From: Bacillota bacterium
GTDB taxonomy: Bacteria; Bacillota; Syntrophomonadia; Syntrophomonadales; Syntrophomonadaceae
Assembly (NCBI GenBank): GCA_029550685.1
Contig: JAKPGY010000145.1
Location: 1 to 56,207, forward strand
Reading direction: 5' to 3'
DNA length: 56,207 nucleotides
Each line of letters starts with the position of its first letter. Positions within the stretch are counted from its first letter, which is position 1. Under the pieces are notes generated by a model, which saw only the letters and a list, made by a program, of their open reading frames with translations, had not been told where the DNA came from and ran no database searches. This document shows positions 17,019 through 25,026 of the stretch, in pieces. A program made the position numbers and the translations under genes.

Positions 17019-17621
17019 GTGAGCCACGATAATAACAACAGGGAAAAAATATTAGCGGCAGCACGGATACTTATGGCTGAAAAGGGCATTAAGAAAACCA
17101 GCCTGGCAGATATAGCTCGCGCTGTAGGAATCAGTAAAGGCACTTTGTTCTATCATTTTGCCAGCAAAGATGATTTGGTAAATGACATTTTAGCCGATCA
17201 CTTTACCAATCTGGTGGATATAGCCAAAGCTCACTTACCCCAGCACCTGAAGAATAACAACCCTGCCCAAATACTAAAAATGATTTTTGAACAGTTTACC
17301 AATGATCTCGATATCACTCGTCTGGATCTATATCTGCTGCAAGAAGGCATTCAAGGCAATGAGAACATCAACCAGAAGTTTTTAGAAAGGAAGCGCTACT
17401 GGCGTAAGGTTATTGCTGATGATCTAGAAACGGTATTTGGTATTACCGATCCGGTATATTCATCAGCTTTGGGGGCTATGCTTTTAGCCATTATTGACGG
17501 TCTGGCGCTGCAGATTCTGGTGGAGCCCGGCAGTGTAAATCTTGAAGAAATCAGCAGTACCTTGGCTGAAATGATCACCCTGCTGGCATCTGCAGAATCA
17601 CACCAGCGGTCCAGTCGCTGA
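17019..17621 (+). CDS. TetR/AcrR-family transcriptional regulator
   Basis: A 200-residue regulator with the N-terminal TetR helix-turn-helix (residues about 10-55: ILAAARILMAEKGIKKTSLA, then IARAVGISKGTLFYHFASKD) and an all-helical ligand domain. It starts at GTG 17019 after AGGAGG. It stands alone, divergent from dsrM2K2 and convergent with the xsc cassette. TetR proteins often bind palindromes with ACCG/CGGT half-sites, and two such sites sit upstream of the cassette's transporter and dehydrogenase genes (24924-24944 and 23263-23283). That makes it the natural candidate repressor of sulfonate catabolism. The inducer is unknown. Confidence 0.88.
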   Translation: MSHDNNNREKILAAARILMAEKGIKKTSLADIARAVGISKGTLFYHFASKDDLVNDILADHFTNLVDIAKAHLPQHLKNNNPAQILKMIFEQFTNDLDITRLDLYLLQEGIQGNENINQKFLERKRYWRKVIADDLETVFGITDPVYSSALGAMLLAIIDGLALQILVEPGSVNLEEISSTLAEMITLLASAESHQRSSR

Positions 17622-17718
17622 TAATTGGGTCACATCTATTAGGAGTAAAGAGCGCACCTATCGAGCAAGGATCATCATTTCCCCATTGGAAACAGCACCC
17701 ATATGCTTTTATTGCTAT

Positions 17719-17782
17719 AGCCCCCCACTTCATCTAACAGTTCGGCCAATTGGAAGAAGGTATTTCTTCGTTTTGGGGGGCT
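17719..17782. terminator. possible bidirectional terminator between tetR and the SDR gene
   Basis: AGCCCCCCA (17719-17727) pairs perfectly with TGGGGGGCT (17774-17782) across a 46-base loop that contains a smaller GAAGAA/TTCTTC hairpin. It lies between convergent genes. The U tracts are poor, so the role is likely but not certain. Confidence 0.5.
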
Positions 17783-17800
17783 GGCAATTATCTTCTGCTT

Positions 17801-18610
17801 CTACAAATCGAACACATACTCATTTAATGAAAGCATGATTTCCTCATAGGCTACCGGGTCACTGTGATATAGATCCCAGGATGCCTGAGCCGTTTCACCC
17901 AGCAGTAACTGTCTTTCTTCCTGGGCTGCCGCATTGAAAATACTGTCTGCTGCATCATCTGGCATCAATACATTTCCAGAAGTTGGCCTTTCTTTACTCA
18001 TAGGTGTTCCATCAGCACTCAAATTGTTCTTTCCCAGGTTGGTCTTAATATAGGTGGCAAATACCAGCAGAACCTGGACTCCGCTCCTGGCTACTTCTGT
18101 TCGCAGAGTATTCAAAAAACCGGCCATTCCGTGTTTGGCGGCTGCATAGCCAGTTCTGCCTGCCAGAGGGGCATATCCAGCCACACTGGCGATTCCTATA
18201 ATCGTTCCCTGGGTCCTTACTATACTGTCAATGGCGGCTTTGGTGCAGTAAATAGTACCGAAGAGACTTATATCGATAACCGTTTTAAGTACAGAAGCCT
18301 TGGTTTTCTGAAACAAGCTTACGTGTGATACTCCGGCATTATTAATCAGTACATATATATCGCCCATTTTATCTACAACCTGGCCCATGGTATCATTTAC
18401 TGCCGCTTCATCGGTCACATCACACACGAAAGTATTGGCAGAAGCTCCCATAGTTTTCAGTTCTTCAGCCAATATTTCCAAGCCCTTGGCATCCTTATCG
18501 AGGCCAGCTATTTTGGCGCCTGCTTGAGCAAAGCGTTTGCAAAGAGCATAGCCCAGCCCTGAGGCAGCACCGGTTACAACCACAACCTTGTCCTTAAAAT
18601 CTCTGGCCAT
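17801..18610 (-). CDS. short-chain dehydrogenase/reductase of the xsc cassette
   Basis: A 269-residue classical SDR: cofactor motif TGAASGLG (residues 13-20), NNAG (90-93), and catalytic Ser142, Tyr155 and Lys159 in YAAAK. It lies last in the cassette, after xsc. In other sulfonate users an SDR (IsfD) interconverts sulfoacetaldehyde and isethionate, and SDRs also act on dihydroxypropanesulfonate or sulfolactate. A sulfoacetaldehyde-reductase or sulfonate-alcohol dehydrogenase role is reasonable from context, but the sequence does not show the substrate. The 117-base gap to xsc contains a strong hairpin. Confidence 0.85.
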   Translation of the reverse strand: MARDFKDKVVVVTGAASGLGYALCKRFAQAGAKIAGLDKDAKGLEILAEELKTMGASANTFVCDVTDEAAVNDTMGQVVDKMGDIYVLINNAGVSHVSLFQKTKASVLKTVIDISLFGTIYCTKAAIDSIVRTQGTIIGIASVAGYAPLAGRTGYAAAKHGMAGFLNTLRTEVARSGVQVLLVFATYIKTNLGKNNLSADGTPMSKERPTSGNVLMPDDAADSIFNAAAQEERQLLLGETAQASWDLYHSDPVAYEEIMLSLNEYVFDL

Positions 18611-18666
18611 TTCACATACCTTCTTTCATTAGGTAAAGGCAGTTAGCATGTTTAGTCCAGTATGTT

Positions 18667-18704
18667 GTTGGTGCCGTTACCCATAAGCGGGTACCGGCAC
18701 CAAC
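18667..18704 (-). other. strong intercistronic hairpin between xsc and the SDR gene
   Basis: GTTGGTGCCGTTACCC (18667-18682) faces GGGTACCGGCACCAAC (18689-18704): a 16-bp stem with one mismatch and a 6-base loop. No U tract follows on the minus strand. It probably protects the 3' end of the xsc message or reduces expression of the SDR gene relative to xsc. Confidence 0.6.
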
Positions 18705-18727
18705 GGGTTGTAATTTCTGCTGCGAAT

Positions 18728-20461
18728 CTACCAATTTCTATAATCAAGATGCTTGTACTTGTCTAAATACCTTACTGGTAGAGAGAGGGCATCCTTTCTG
18801 AAGGGCGGTGCCAGCTGGGTTCCGTCAACTTCAAACTGTAGAACCGCCGGACGTCCTGATTTAATAGCTGCCAGGAAGGCATCACCTACATCTTCAGCCC
18901 GGTCAACAGTGGCTCCATAGGCACCCATAACTTTAGCCACTTCAGCAAAGTTGGGAGCTTCGATATCTACGCCATAGAACCGGTTGTTGTAGAAGTCAAT
19001 CTGGTTTTTCTTTTCTGCACACCAGGCAGTGTTATGGAATACACAGGCAACTACCGGAATGTTTTCCTGAACTGCAGTACTTACTTCATGCAGGCTCATT
19101 CCCCAGGCGCCATCGCCAACAATATTGAAGACAGGTGCTTCGGGGCGGCCTAATTTGGCTCCCAGAGCAGCAGGATAAGAGAATCCTGTATTGCCGAAAG
19201 TCAAGGCGGCAATATGCTGCCTGCCTTTGTTGAAATTAAAATAGCTGTTGGCCGTGGAGGCAACATTGCCGATATCGGTGGCCAGAATGGCGTCTTCCGG
19301 CATAACTTTGGCCAATTCAAACAGCACTCTCCTGGGGTTGATAGGATTACCGGGAACCATAGCCAACTCTTCGATTTCCTTGTTCCAGGCGGCTTTGCGG
19401 TCAGCTACTTCCTTCAAACGAGCTTCATCCGGCTTGCGATCTCCCACTTTGGCCTGGAGCAGCTTCAGGATTTCAATGGCAGCAGCTTTGGCATCCCCAA
19501 TGATACCCACTTCTATCGGATGGGTTCTGGCGATATTAAGCGGGTTGATGTCCACTTGAATAATCTTGGCGGTCTCCGGGAAGTAGTTTATATCATACTG
19601 GGGCAGGGTTCCGAAAACGGATAGTCTGGTTCCCAGGGCCAGGATGACATCAGCCTCAGCCAGGGTATTCATAGCCGCTTTGGATCCCATATAGCCTATC
19701 GGACCTACATGCAGCGGGTGATTGGCCGGGAAAGCATCATTGTGCAGGTAGGTGCAGGCCACGGGAGCAGTCAACAGGTCGGCAATCTGAGCTACGATGT
19801 CATGGGCATCGGTATCAACCACACCACGTCCGGATACGATAACCGGTTTTTTCGCAGTTGCCAGCAGCTCAGCAGCCCTTTGCAAGGCTTCCGGTGAACC
19901 GCAGCCACGGTCATCCACACGATACTGGTGGGGCTCCAGGATATAATCTTCCACTTCTCCGTAGAAATAGTCCCGGGGGATATCCAGTAAAACCGGACCT
20001 CTCAGGGCATAAGCCGTACGGAAAGCAGTTCTGGTGCAGTCTGCTGCCCGGCTGGGATGAGGTAGGCGAATAGTGGCCTTGGTAATGGCTTTGAAAACCG
20101 ATACCTGGTCACACTCCTGGAATCCGTCCCAACCTACAGTCTTTGTACCTGCTGAAGGAGCAATTACTACCATAGGGGTATGGCCCATGTTGGCAGCAGC
20201 CACTGAAGTAACCATGTTGGTTATTCCAGGGCCGTTCTGGCCGATTACCACACCGCATTTGCCGGTTACCCGGGTATAGGCATCTTCCATATGAGCAGCA
20301 CTTTGCTCATGGCGAACCGGGATAAATCTGATACCGGCTGCCGGGAAAAGATCCAGCAGGTCCATGAAGGCTGAACCTACTATACCTGAAACGTGTTCAA
20401 CGCCTTCAGCAACCAATGTCTCACAAATTGCTTCACTGGCTATCATTTTTTGTTTAGCCAT
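18728..20461 (-). CDS. xsc: sulfoacetaldehyde acetyltransferase Xsc
   Basis: A 577-residue ThDP enzyme. Xsc converts sulfoacetaldehyde and phosphate into acetyl phosphate and sulfite in the cytoplasm. The N-terminal stretch [20 protein letters not shown] and the following [20 protein letters not shown] and [18 protein letters not shown] match Xsc rather than acetolactate synthase. Glu52 (RHEQSAAHM) is the ThDP-activating glutamate, and [16 protein letters not shown] with the downstream FHN forms the ThDP/Mg motif. The length fits Xsc (about 580-600). Start ATG at 20461 has AAGGAGG. The product sulfite can feed DsrAB encoded 5 kb away. An acetolactate-synthase-like side role is unlikely. Confidence 0.9.
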   Translation of the reverse strand: MAKQKMIASEAICETLVAEGVEHVSGIVGSAFMDLLDLFPAAGIRFIPVRHEQSAAHMEDAYTRVTGKCGVVIGQNGPGITNMVTSVAAANMGHTPMVVIAPSAGTKTVGWDGFQECDQVSVFKAITKATIRLPHPSRAADCTRTAFRTAYALRGPVLLDIPRDYFYGEVEDYILEPHQYRVDDRGCGSPEALQRAAELLATAKKPVIVSGRGVVDTDAHDIVAQIADLLTAPVACTYLHNDAFPANHPLHVGPIGYMGSKAAMNTLAEADVILALGTRLSVFGTLPQYDINYFPETAKIIQVDINPLNIARTHPIEVGIIGDAKAAAIEILKLLQAKVGDRKPDEARLKEVADRKAAWNKEIEELAMVPGNPINPRRVLFELAKVMPEDAILATDIGNVASTANSYFNFNKGRQHIAALTFGNTGFSYPAALGAKLGRPEAPVFNIVGDGAWGMSLHEVSTAVQENIPVVACVFHNTAWCAEKKNQIDFYNNRFYGVDIEAPNFAEVAKVMGAYGATVDRAEDVGDAFLAAIKSGRPAVLQFEVDGTQLAPPFRKDALSLPVRYLDKYKHLDYRNW

Positions 20462-20529
20462 GTCAATCCTCCTTAATAAAACAGTCGCTTAAATGCTTTG
20501 CGCTATAGTTACAGCTTCCAGGGGTTCTA

Positions 20530-22170
20530 TTATACAGTAGGTCCTACATTTACATCGGTAATTACATTTACAACCGCTGGCTTATCAGATGCCAGAGCCC
20601 GGTCAATTGCTGCTCCGATATCTGCTGCTTCGGTGACAAACTCTCCGTGACCGCCCAGAGCTTCAACTACCTGGTCGTAGCGGACATTTTCTCTCAGATA
20701 GAGGCCTACGAAGGGTTTATCTTCTCCAGCCTTCTTGGCTTCGGACCGCTTGATCATACCCCAGCAGCCGTCATTAAGGATAATGGTAGTGAATTTGATC
20801 CCGTAACGCAGGGCGGTATCGTATTCCATTGCTCCGTAACCGAAAGCTCCATCACCAGTGAGAAGGATAACTTTCTTATCCGGATGTGCCAGGGCAGCAG
20901 CCATAGCATAGGGTACCCCTACTCCCAATGGTCCAAAGCTGCCATTGGCAATACCCATGTACTGACCAGGGCCGGTAGCAGGCAGGAACATGTTGCCGAA
21001 AGACGCAGTGTCACCGCCGTCAATAACCACGATAGTATCTTCATCTATGCGCTGCCTGATTTCAAACATCAACCGCGCCGGATGAATGGGCTTCTGATCA
21101 GATGACAGCAGAGGCAGTACAGCCTGCACCATCTGAGCTTTGCCGTTGTTAAGCGCATCTACCCATCCCTGGTGAGTTTTGGGTTCCACGGCTTCAATCA
21201 GCTGTTTCAAAACCTCTTTTACATCCCCTACGATGCCTACTTCTACATCCAACTGGTCAGCAATAGCAGTGGCACTGATGTCAACGCGAATAATCTTAGC
21301 ATTCGGGAAGGAGTCTCTGGTCATCAGGTATCCAGGACGCGTTCCCAGTACCAGAACTACGTCGGCATTGGCACCTGCTGCAGCAAAAATCGGATGCTTA
21401 GAAGCTGCAATCGTCATAAATAAAGGATGGCTGTCGGGAACCAGACCGCGAGCCGCATTGCGGGTGAAGAAAGGAATTCCTGTTTTCTCTACAAATTCTT
21501 TCAGTTCATCTCCGGCTTTGGCATAAAATGCCCCGCTGCCAACTACCACCATAGGTCTTTGCGCCTCATTCAAAAGCCGGGCGGCCTTTTCGATGTCAGC
21601 CGGGTTACCCAGGGGCTTGTTCTCAATCCGGTAGGTCTTTTGGAATTCAACTTTGGATTCATCAGCATAGCCTTCCATAATATTCCGGGGAATCTCAATA
21701 TAAACCGGGCCTGGCCGGCCAGTGGTCGCTTCAGCAATTCCCCTGCCGATATATTCCGGTATGCGGTGACTTTCCAGCACTACCCGGGCATGTTTAGTCA
21801 GGGGTTTGAAAAGATCCAGCTGGTTAAAGTCCTGCATTTCATTGCGGTCATACTGTTCGATAGCTGCCTTTCCGCCAATGATCAGTACCGGGGCACAGTC
21901 CCGTTCAGCATTAGCAATACCTGTTACCAAATTGGTTACCCCAGGTCCGGCAGTGGCCGTACATACTCCCACTTCACCGGTAGCCAATGCCCATCCCTGG
22001 GCCATCATAGCTGCCGTCATCTCATGTCTGACCCCGATAAATTTAATGCCGTTTTCCTCACAGGATTCCATCATTGGATAAATGTGGCCTCCGGGAATAC
22101 CAAAAATATACTTTACGCCTTCTTTTTTCAGTACTTCTTGAACCATGGTTCCGCCTCTGATTTCACCCAT
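20530..22170 (-). CDS. acetolactate-synthase/oxalyl-CoA-decarboxylase-like ThDP enzyme
   Basis: A 546-residue ThDP enzyme of unknown substrate. Glu50 (GVRHEMTAAM) is the activating glutamate; GDGAFGYGAMEYDTALRYG with NDGCWGMIK is the ThDP/Mg site. The C-terminal part (NVRYDQVVEALGGHGEFVTE) resembles 2-hydroxyacyl-CoA lyase and oxalyl-CoA decarboxylase more than AlsS or IlvB. It lies between the dehydrogenase and xsc genes with 33- and 68-base gaps. Two ideas from context: decarboxylation of a 2-oxo sulfonate such as sulfopyruvate, normally done by the small ComDE subunits, or cleavage of a longer sulfonate to sulfoacetaldehyde. Neither is shown by the sequence. Start ATG at 22170 follows AGGAGG. 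Confidence 0.8.
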   Translation of the reverse strand: MGEIRGGTMVQEVLKKEGVKYIFGIPGGHIYPMMESCEENGIKFIGVRHEMTAAMMAQGWALATGEVGVCTATAGPGVTNLVTGIANAERDCAPVLIIGGKAAIEQYDRNEMQDFNQLDLFKPLTKHARVVLESHRIPEYIGRGIAEATTGRPGPVYIEIPRNIMEGYADESKVEFQKTYRIENKPLGNPADIEKAARLLNEAQRPMVVVGSGAFYAKAGDELKEFVEKTGIPFFTRNAARGLVPDSHPLFMTIAASKHPIFAAAGANADVVLVLGTRPGYLMTRDSFPNAKIIRVDISATAIADQLDVEVGIVGDVKEVLKQLIEAVEPKTHQGWVDALNNGKAQMVQAVLPLLSSDQKPIHPARLMFEIRQRIDEDTIVVIDGGDTASFGNMFLPATGPGQYMGIANGSFGPLGVGVPYAMAAALAHPDKKVILLTGDGAFGYGAMEYDTALRYGIKFTTIILNDGCWGMIKRSEAKKAGEDKPFVGLYLRENVRYDQVVEALGGHGEFVTEAADIGAAIDRALASDKPAVVNVITDVNVGPTV

Positions 22171-22203
22171 TATAAATACCTCCTATCAAAAAATTGTTGC
22201 ACA

Positions 22204-23139
22204 CTAGAACTGTTTAACTGTCTTTATGACCTTAAGGATTTTACGGTTGCGGGCGTTTTGGATTTCTACCCGATCCAGACCGGTATAGTCCTTTAAGCCC
22301 TTGCCGGTCTTCACGCCCAGATTACCTTCGGCAACCAACTTATCGGGCAACGCGGTAGCCGTTGTGTTGCAAAGCATGGGGGCCAGGAAAGTTCCCCCGA
22401 GTTTACCCAAATCCCAGCCGATATGATCGTATAGCTCCAGGGGGCCCTCAAAAGCCAGCTTAAGTCCTGCATTATTGGTGACAGCAGCATCCACATCTTC
22501 CCAGGATGCCCATCCCTGTTCCACAATATAATTGGCTTCCCGGGCCAGGGCAGTGTTCAGACGGTTTACGATAAATCCTATTACATACTGTTTCAATACC
22601 ACTGGTGTCTTATCAATGCTCTTATATATCTGTTTAGCGGTTTCCAAGGTTTCCTCAGATGTCTCCGGTCCCAAAACGATTTCCACCAGGGGGATAATGT
22701 GAGCCGGATTGTTGAAGTGACCGATTAATACCCTGCCCGGATTGGATACCTTTACAATATCGTAAATGTTCATACCCGATGTGGTACTGGTCAGAATAGT
22801 ATCAGGAGAACAGAGTCTATCCAGCTCAGCGAATAAATCATGTTTTATATCAGGCACTTCCGGAATTGCTTCCACAACAAATTTTGCCGTAACAGCACCG
22901 TCTTCCAGTTTGTCAGTGTAAACCAGCAAATCATTTACGTTCTGGATGCCTTCATCCGTTATCATGCCTTCTTCTTTTAATACCTGGACATTGCCGGCAA
23001 TGAGCTTTTTAGCCATTTCCAACTGTTCAGCACTCTGATCATAGAGTGTGGTTGGATAGCCATGGGCGGCAAATACTCCGGCAATGGAATGGCCCATTAT
23101 CCCCGCTCCTACAACCAGAACATTAATCTTGTCGCTCAC
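22204..23139 (-). CDS. 3-hydroxyacyl-CoA-dehydrogenase-family NAD(P) dehydrogenase
   Basis: A 311-residue protein with a Rossmann motif GAGIMG (residues 11-16), the 3HCDH catalytic pair His141 and Glu153 (HFNNPAHIIPLVEIV) and the C-terminal helical domain. The form with PAHIIPLVEIV is closer to members acting on non-CoA hydroxy acids (L-gulonate or carnitine dehydrogenase) than to fatty acid enzymes. It starts at GTG 23139 after AAGGAGG. It leads the dehydrogenase-ThDP enzyme-xsc-SDR unit and has an operator-like site 124 bases upstream. It probably oxidises a hydroxy-sulfonate, with the product handed to the ThDP enzyme. That is inference. Confidence 0.82.
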   Translation of the reverse strand: MSDKINVLVVGAGIMGHSIAGVFAAHGYPTTLYDQSAEQLEMAKKLIAGNVQVLKEEGMITDEGIQNVNDLLVYTDKLEDGAVTAKFVVEAIPEVPDIKHDLFAELDRLCSPDTILTSTTSGMNIYDIVKVSNPGRVLIGHFNNPAHIIPLVEIVLGPETSEETLETAKQIYKSIDKTPVVLKQYVIGFIVNRLNTALAREANYIVEQGWASWEDVDAAVTNNAGLKLAFEGPLELYDHIGWDLGKLGGTFLAPMLCNTTATALPDKLVAEGNLGVKTGKGLKDYTGLDRVEIQNARNRKILKVIKTVKQF

Positions 23140-23262
23140 TATCTTCGATTCCTCCTTTATGCATGCTGAATTAACATCAACATATTGAACGGGTATTTAT
23201 TCAGTCGTAAGTAAACAATTTTAAGCCGCTGTTTCCCTCCTTTTATCCAAATACTCTTTACG

Positions 23263-23283
23263 TGTCGGGCGGTCGTTCAACCG
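23263..23283 (-). promoter_or_regulatory. TetR-type operator candidate, site 2 (dehydrogenase promoter)
   Basis: The core CGGTCGTTCAACCG (23270-23283) is a near-palindrome with CGGT/ACCG ends. The 21-base segment agrees at 19 of 21 positions with the site at 24924-24944 upstream of the transporter. Both are in intergenic DNA in front of cassette genes and in the same orientation. A TetR gene lies at the other end of the cassette. Confidence 0.65.
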
Positions 23284-23364
23284 TCTGGAAGCTAAAAAAA
23301 TATCTGGTTTAATAAACTGCAGACCATCCTGTCCTTAACAGGTAAAGCCTCCTGCCTGGGTCAA

Positions 23365-24633
23365 CTATTTGGAACCTTGGGGATCGTACTCCGGAATTTT
23401 GTAAGTTAAAGGCTCAGGCAAGAACAGGGCAATCAGCAATATACACACAATAGGACCCAGGGTCAGCAGGGAAACTGCATTGGCTACGCCGCCCACAGGA
23501 ATAGTCAGCACACCAACCAAAGCGGGAGCGGCAATCTGTCCAAGGCGGCCTACAATGTTATTGCCCCAGGCAGTAGCACTGGCTCTGATTTCTGTCGGGA
23601 ATAATTCATTGGTAAAGGTGGCACATAGTACTGTAAATGTTCCTATAAAGAATACGGCAACTATCTGAGCTATCGCTATCTGTACAAAATGATCAAGCTG
23701 GAAGACCAGAGTTACGGCACAGGCACCCAGGAAGAAGAAAATGTAGGCAGTTTTCTTGCGGCCGATAGCGTCAAGAAGTTTGCCGACCACATAATAACCA
23801 GCCAGACCCAGGGTAAAGGCTAAAGCGGTAACCAGGCTGACTTGATTTGGCTGCCATCCCAGATCATTGACCACGTGATAGGTGAAGAAGTTCATTGCCG
23901 ATGAATAACAGAGATACATACCTATCCACAGACCCATAATAGCTATAATGTGTTTACGGTATGGCTTGGCAAATATAGCAAACATGCTGGGTTTATGTTC
24001 GGTACCATTATTAATGCGCTCCCTGGTCTCCAGAAAGGCAGTGGTTTCCGGAAGGTTTTTGGAAAAGAAAAATACCAGGATCAGAGGCAGAGCGCCGATT
24101 ATATATAGTCCCTGCCATTCCATGTTCAACGCAGCTGTGAGTGACAGGAACAAAGAAGGAAATATCGCTCCAACCGCAGCAGCACTTTGGAATAATCCTA
24201 TCGCTCTTCCTCGCATCTCCGGAGCAAATTCCTCGGTCATAAAGATAAACCCGACCGCCCAGCAAGTAACCAGGAAGACACGAGCAAGAAACTGGCATAC
24301 TATAAAGAATTCAACATTGGGAGAAAAGGCGGTAACTAGACTGAGAAAGGAGTAGAGCACCACTGACCAGATAAATATTGGCCTGCGTCCCCATCGATCG
24401 GCCAAACGCACCACAAAAAACGCTAGCAGAGTTCCTATAGCAACTGCTGAAACCGTGAAACTGGCAGTCTGGTCATTAAGACCAAAATCTTCGGTGATAT
24501 AAGGTAGGGCCAGATTAATAACCATAAAATCAAAACCCTCAAAGAAGGCCCCGATCATCACCAAGGGCATCATACGTTTTTGACGCTCATTCATCGTAAA
24601 CTTTATCTTTTTTGAATCTGCAGCAGCTTCCAC
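23365..24633 (-). CDS. MFS transporter, metabolite:H+ symporter type
   Basis: A 422-residue membrane protein with twelve predicted helices. The motif between helices 2 and 3, RLADRWGRRPIF, and the matching GKLLDAIGRKKTAY between helices 8 and 9 identify the major facilitator superfamily. GAFFEGFDFMVINLALPYIT in helix 1 is typical of the organic acid and aromatic acid symporters. It starts at GTG 24633 after GGAGGTG. It precedes the catabolic genes with a 225-base gap that has its own operator-like site, so it may be a separate transcript. The likely cargo is the sulfonate degraded by the cassette, inferred from position. Confidence 0.88.
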   Translation of the reverse strand: MEAAADSKKIKFTMNERQKRMMPLVMIGAFFEGFDFMVINLALPYITEDFGLNDQTASFTVSAVAIGTLLAFFVVRLADRWGRRPIFIWSVVLYSFLSLVTAFSPNVEFFIVCQFLARVFLVTCWAVGFIFMTEEFAPEMRGRAIGLFQSAAAVGAIFPSLFLSLTAALNMEWQGLYIIGALPLILVFFFSKNLPETTAFLETRERINNGTEHKPSMFAIFAKPYRKHIIAIMGLWIGMYLCYSSAMNFFTYHVVNDLGWQPNQVSLVTALAFTLGLAGYYVVGKLLDAIGRKKTAYIFFFLGACAVTLVFQLDHFVQIAIAQIVAVFFIGTFTVLCATFTNELFPTEIRASATAWGNNIVGRLGQIAAPALVGVLTIPVGGVANAVSLLTLGPIVCILLIALFLPEPLTYKIPEYDPQGSK

Positions 24634-25026
24634 TTAAAATTCACCTCCATGATTTAGCCTGCTATCTCCGAAGCATACTGATACTGTGGACATCATGGTT
24701 CTCTCGTCCAGAAGGGAGTCCGCCATCTCGAAGGTATGGAAACATTGTTGCCGGTTATGCACTGTAACCAAGTTTCTTCCTGGAGGTCTCCTTTCTCCTT
24801 GGGAAAATCCAGATGGTCCGTTCGCTAATGGCGGTTATCACTTCCTTCCCCTCTGTTGAATATATTTTTTGTTTCACCAGTGACTTGGTTATTAATTCCT
24901 ATGGCATAGTATTTGTGTTTTTTTGTCGGTCGGTCGTACAACCGATTAATTTTACCATACTCCACTTGCTTGAATTATGCAACGAAATATGGGGAAATCA
25001 ATACTGCTCTTGGGACATCTGAATTA
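24634..25026 (-). promoter_or_regulatory. regulatory region upstream of the MFS gene
   Basis: A 393-base gap between the AOR-like gene and the transporter gene, both on the minus strand. It holds the operator-like site at 24924-24944 in an AT-rich setting with a run of T just beside it. No coding frame of any merit was seen. A long leader of almost 300 bases would follow if transcription starts at that site. Confidence 0.45.
24924..24944 (-). promoter_or_regulatory. TetR-type operator candidate, site 1 (transporter promoter)
   Basis: The symmetric part TCGGTCGTACAACCGA (24930-24945) has 5-bp arms around CGTACA. The 21-base segment shares 19 positions with 23263-23283. The pattern of CGGT/ACCG half-sites is that of many TetR-family operators. 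It is flanked by TTTTTTTG on one side and ATTAATTTT on the other. Confidence 0.65.

Noticed and set aside
18728-20461. Acetolactate synthase (ilvB) for the xsc gene
   Set aside because: The [12 protein letters not shown] and [18 protein letters not shown] stretches fit Xsc, and no small regulatory subunit or ilv genes are near.
21427-22296. 289-codon open frame on the plus strand
   Set aside because: It lies wholly antisense to the ThDP enzyme gene, has no ribosome site and reads like the complement of a conserved coding sequence.
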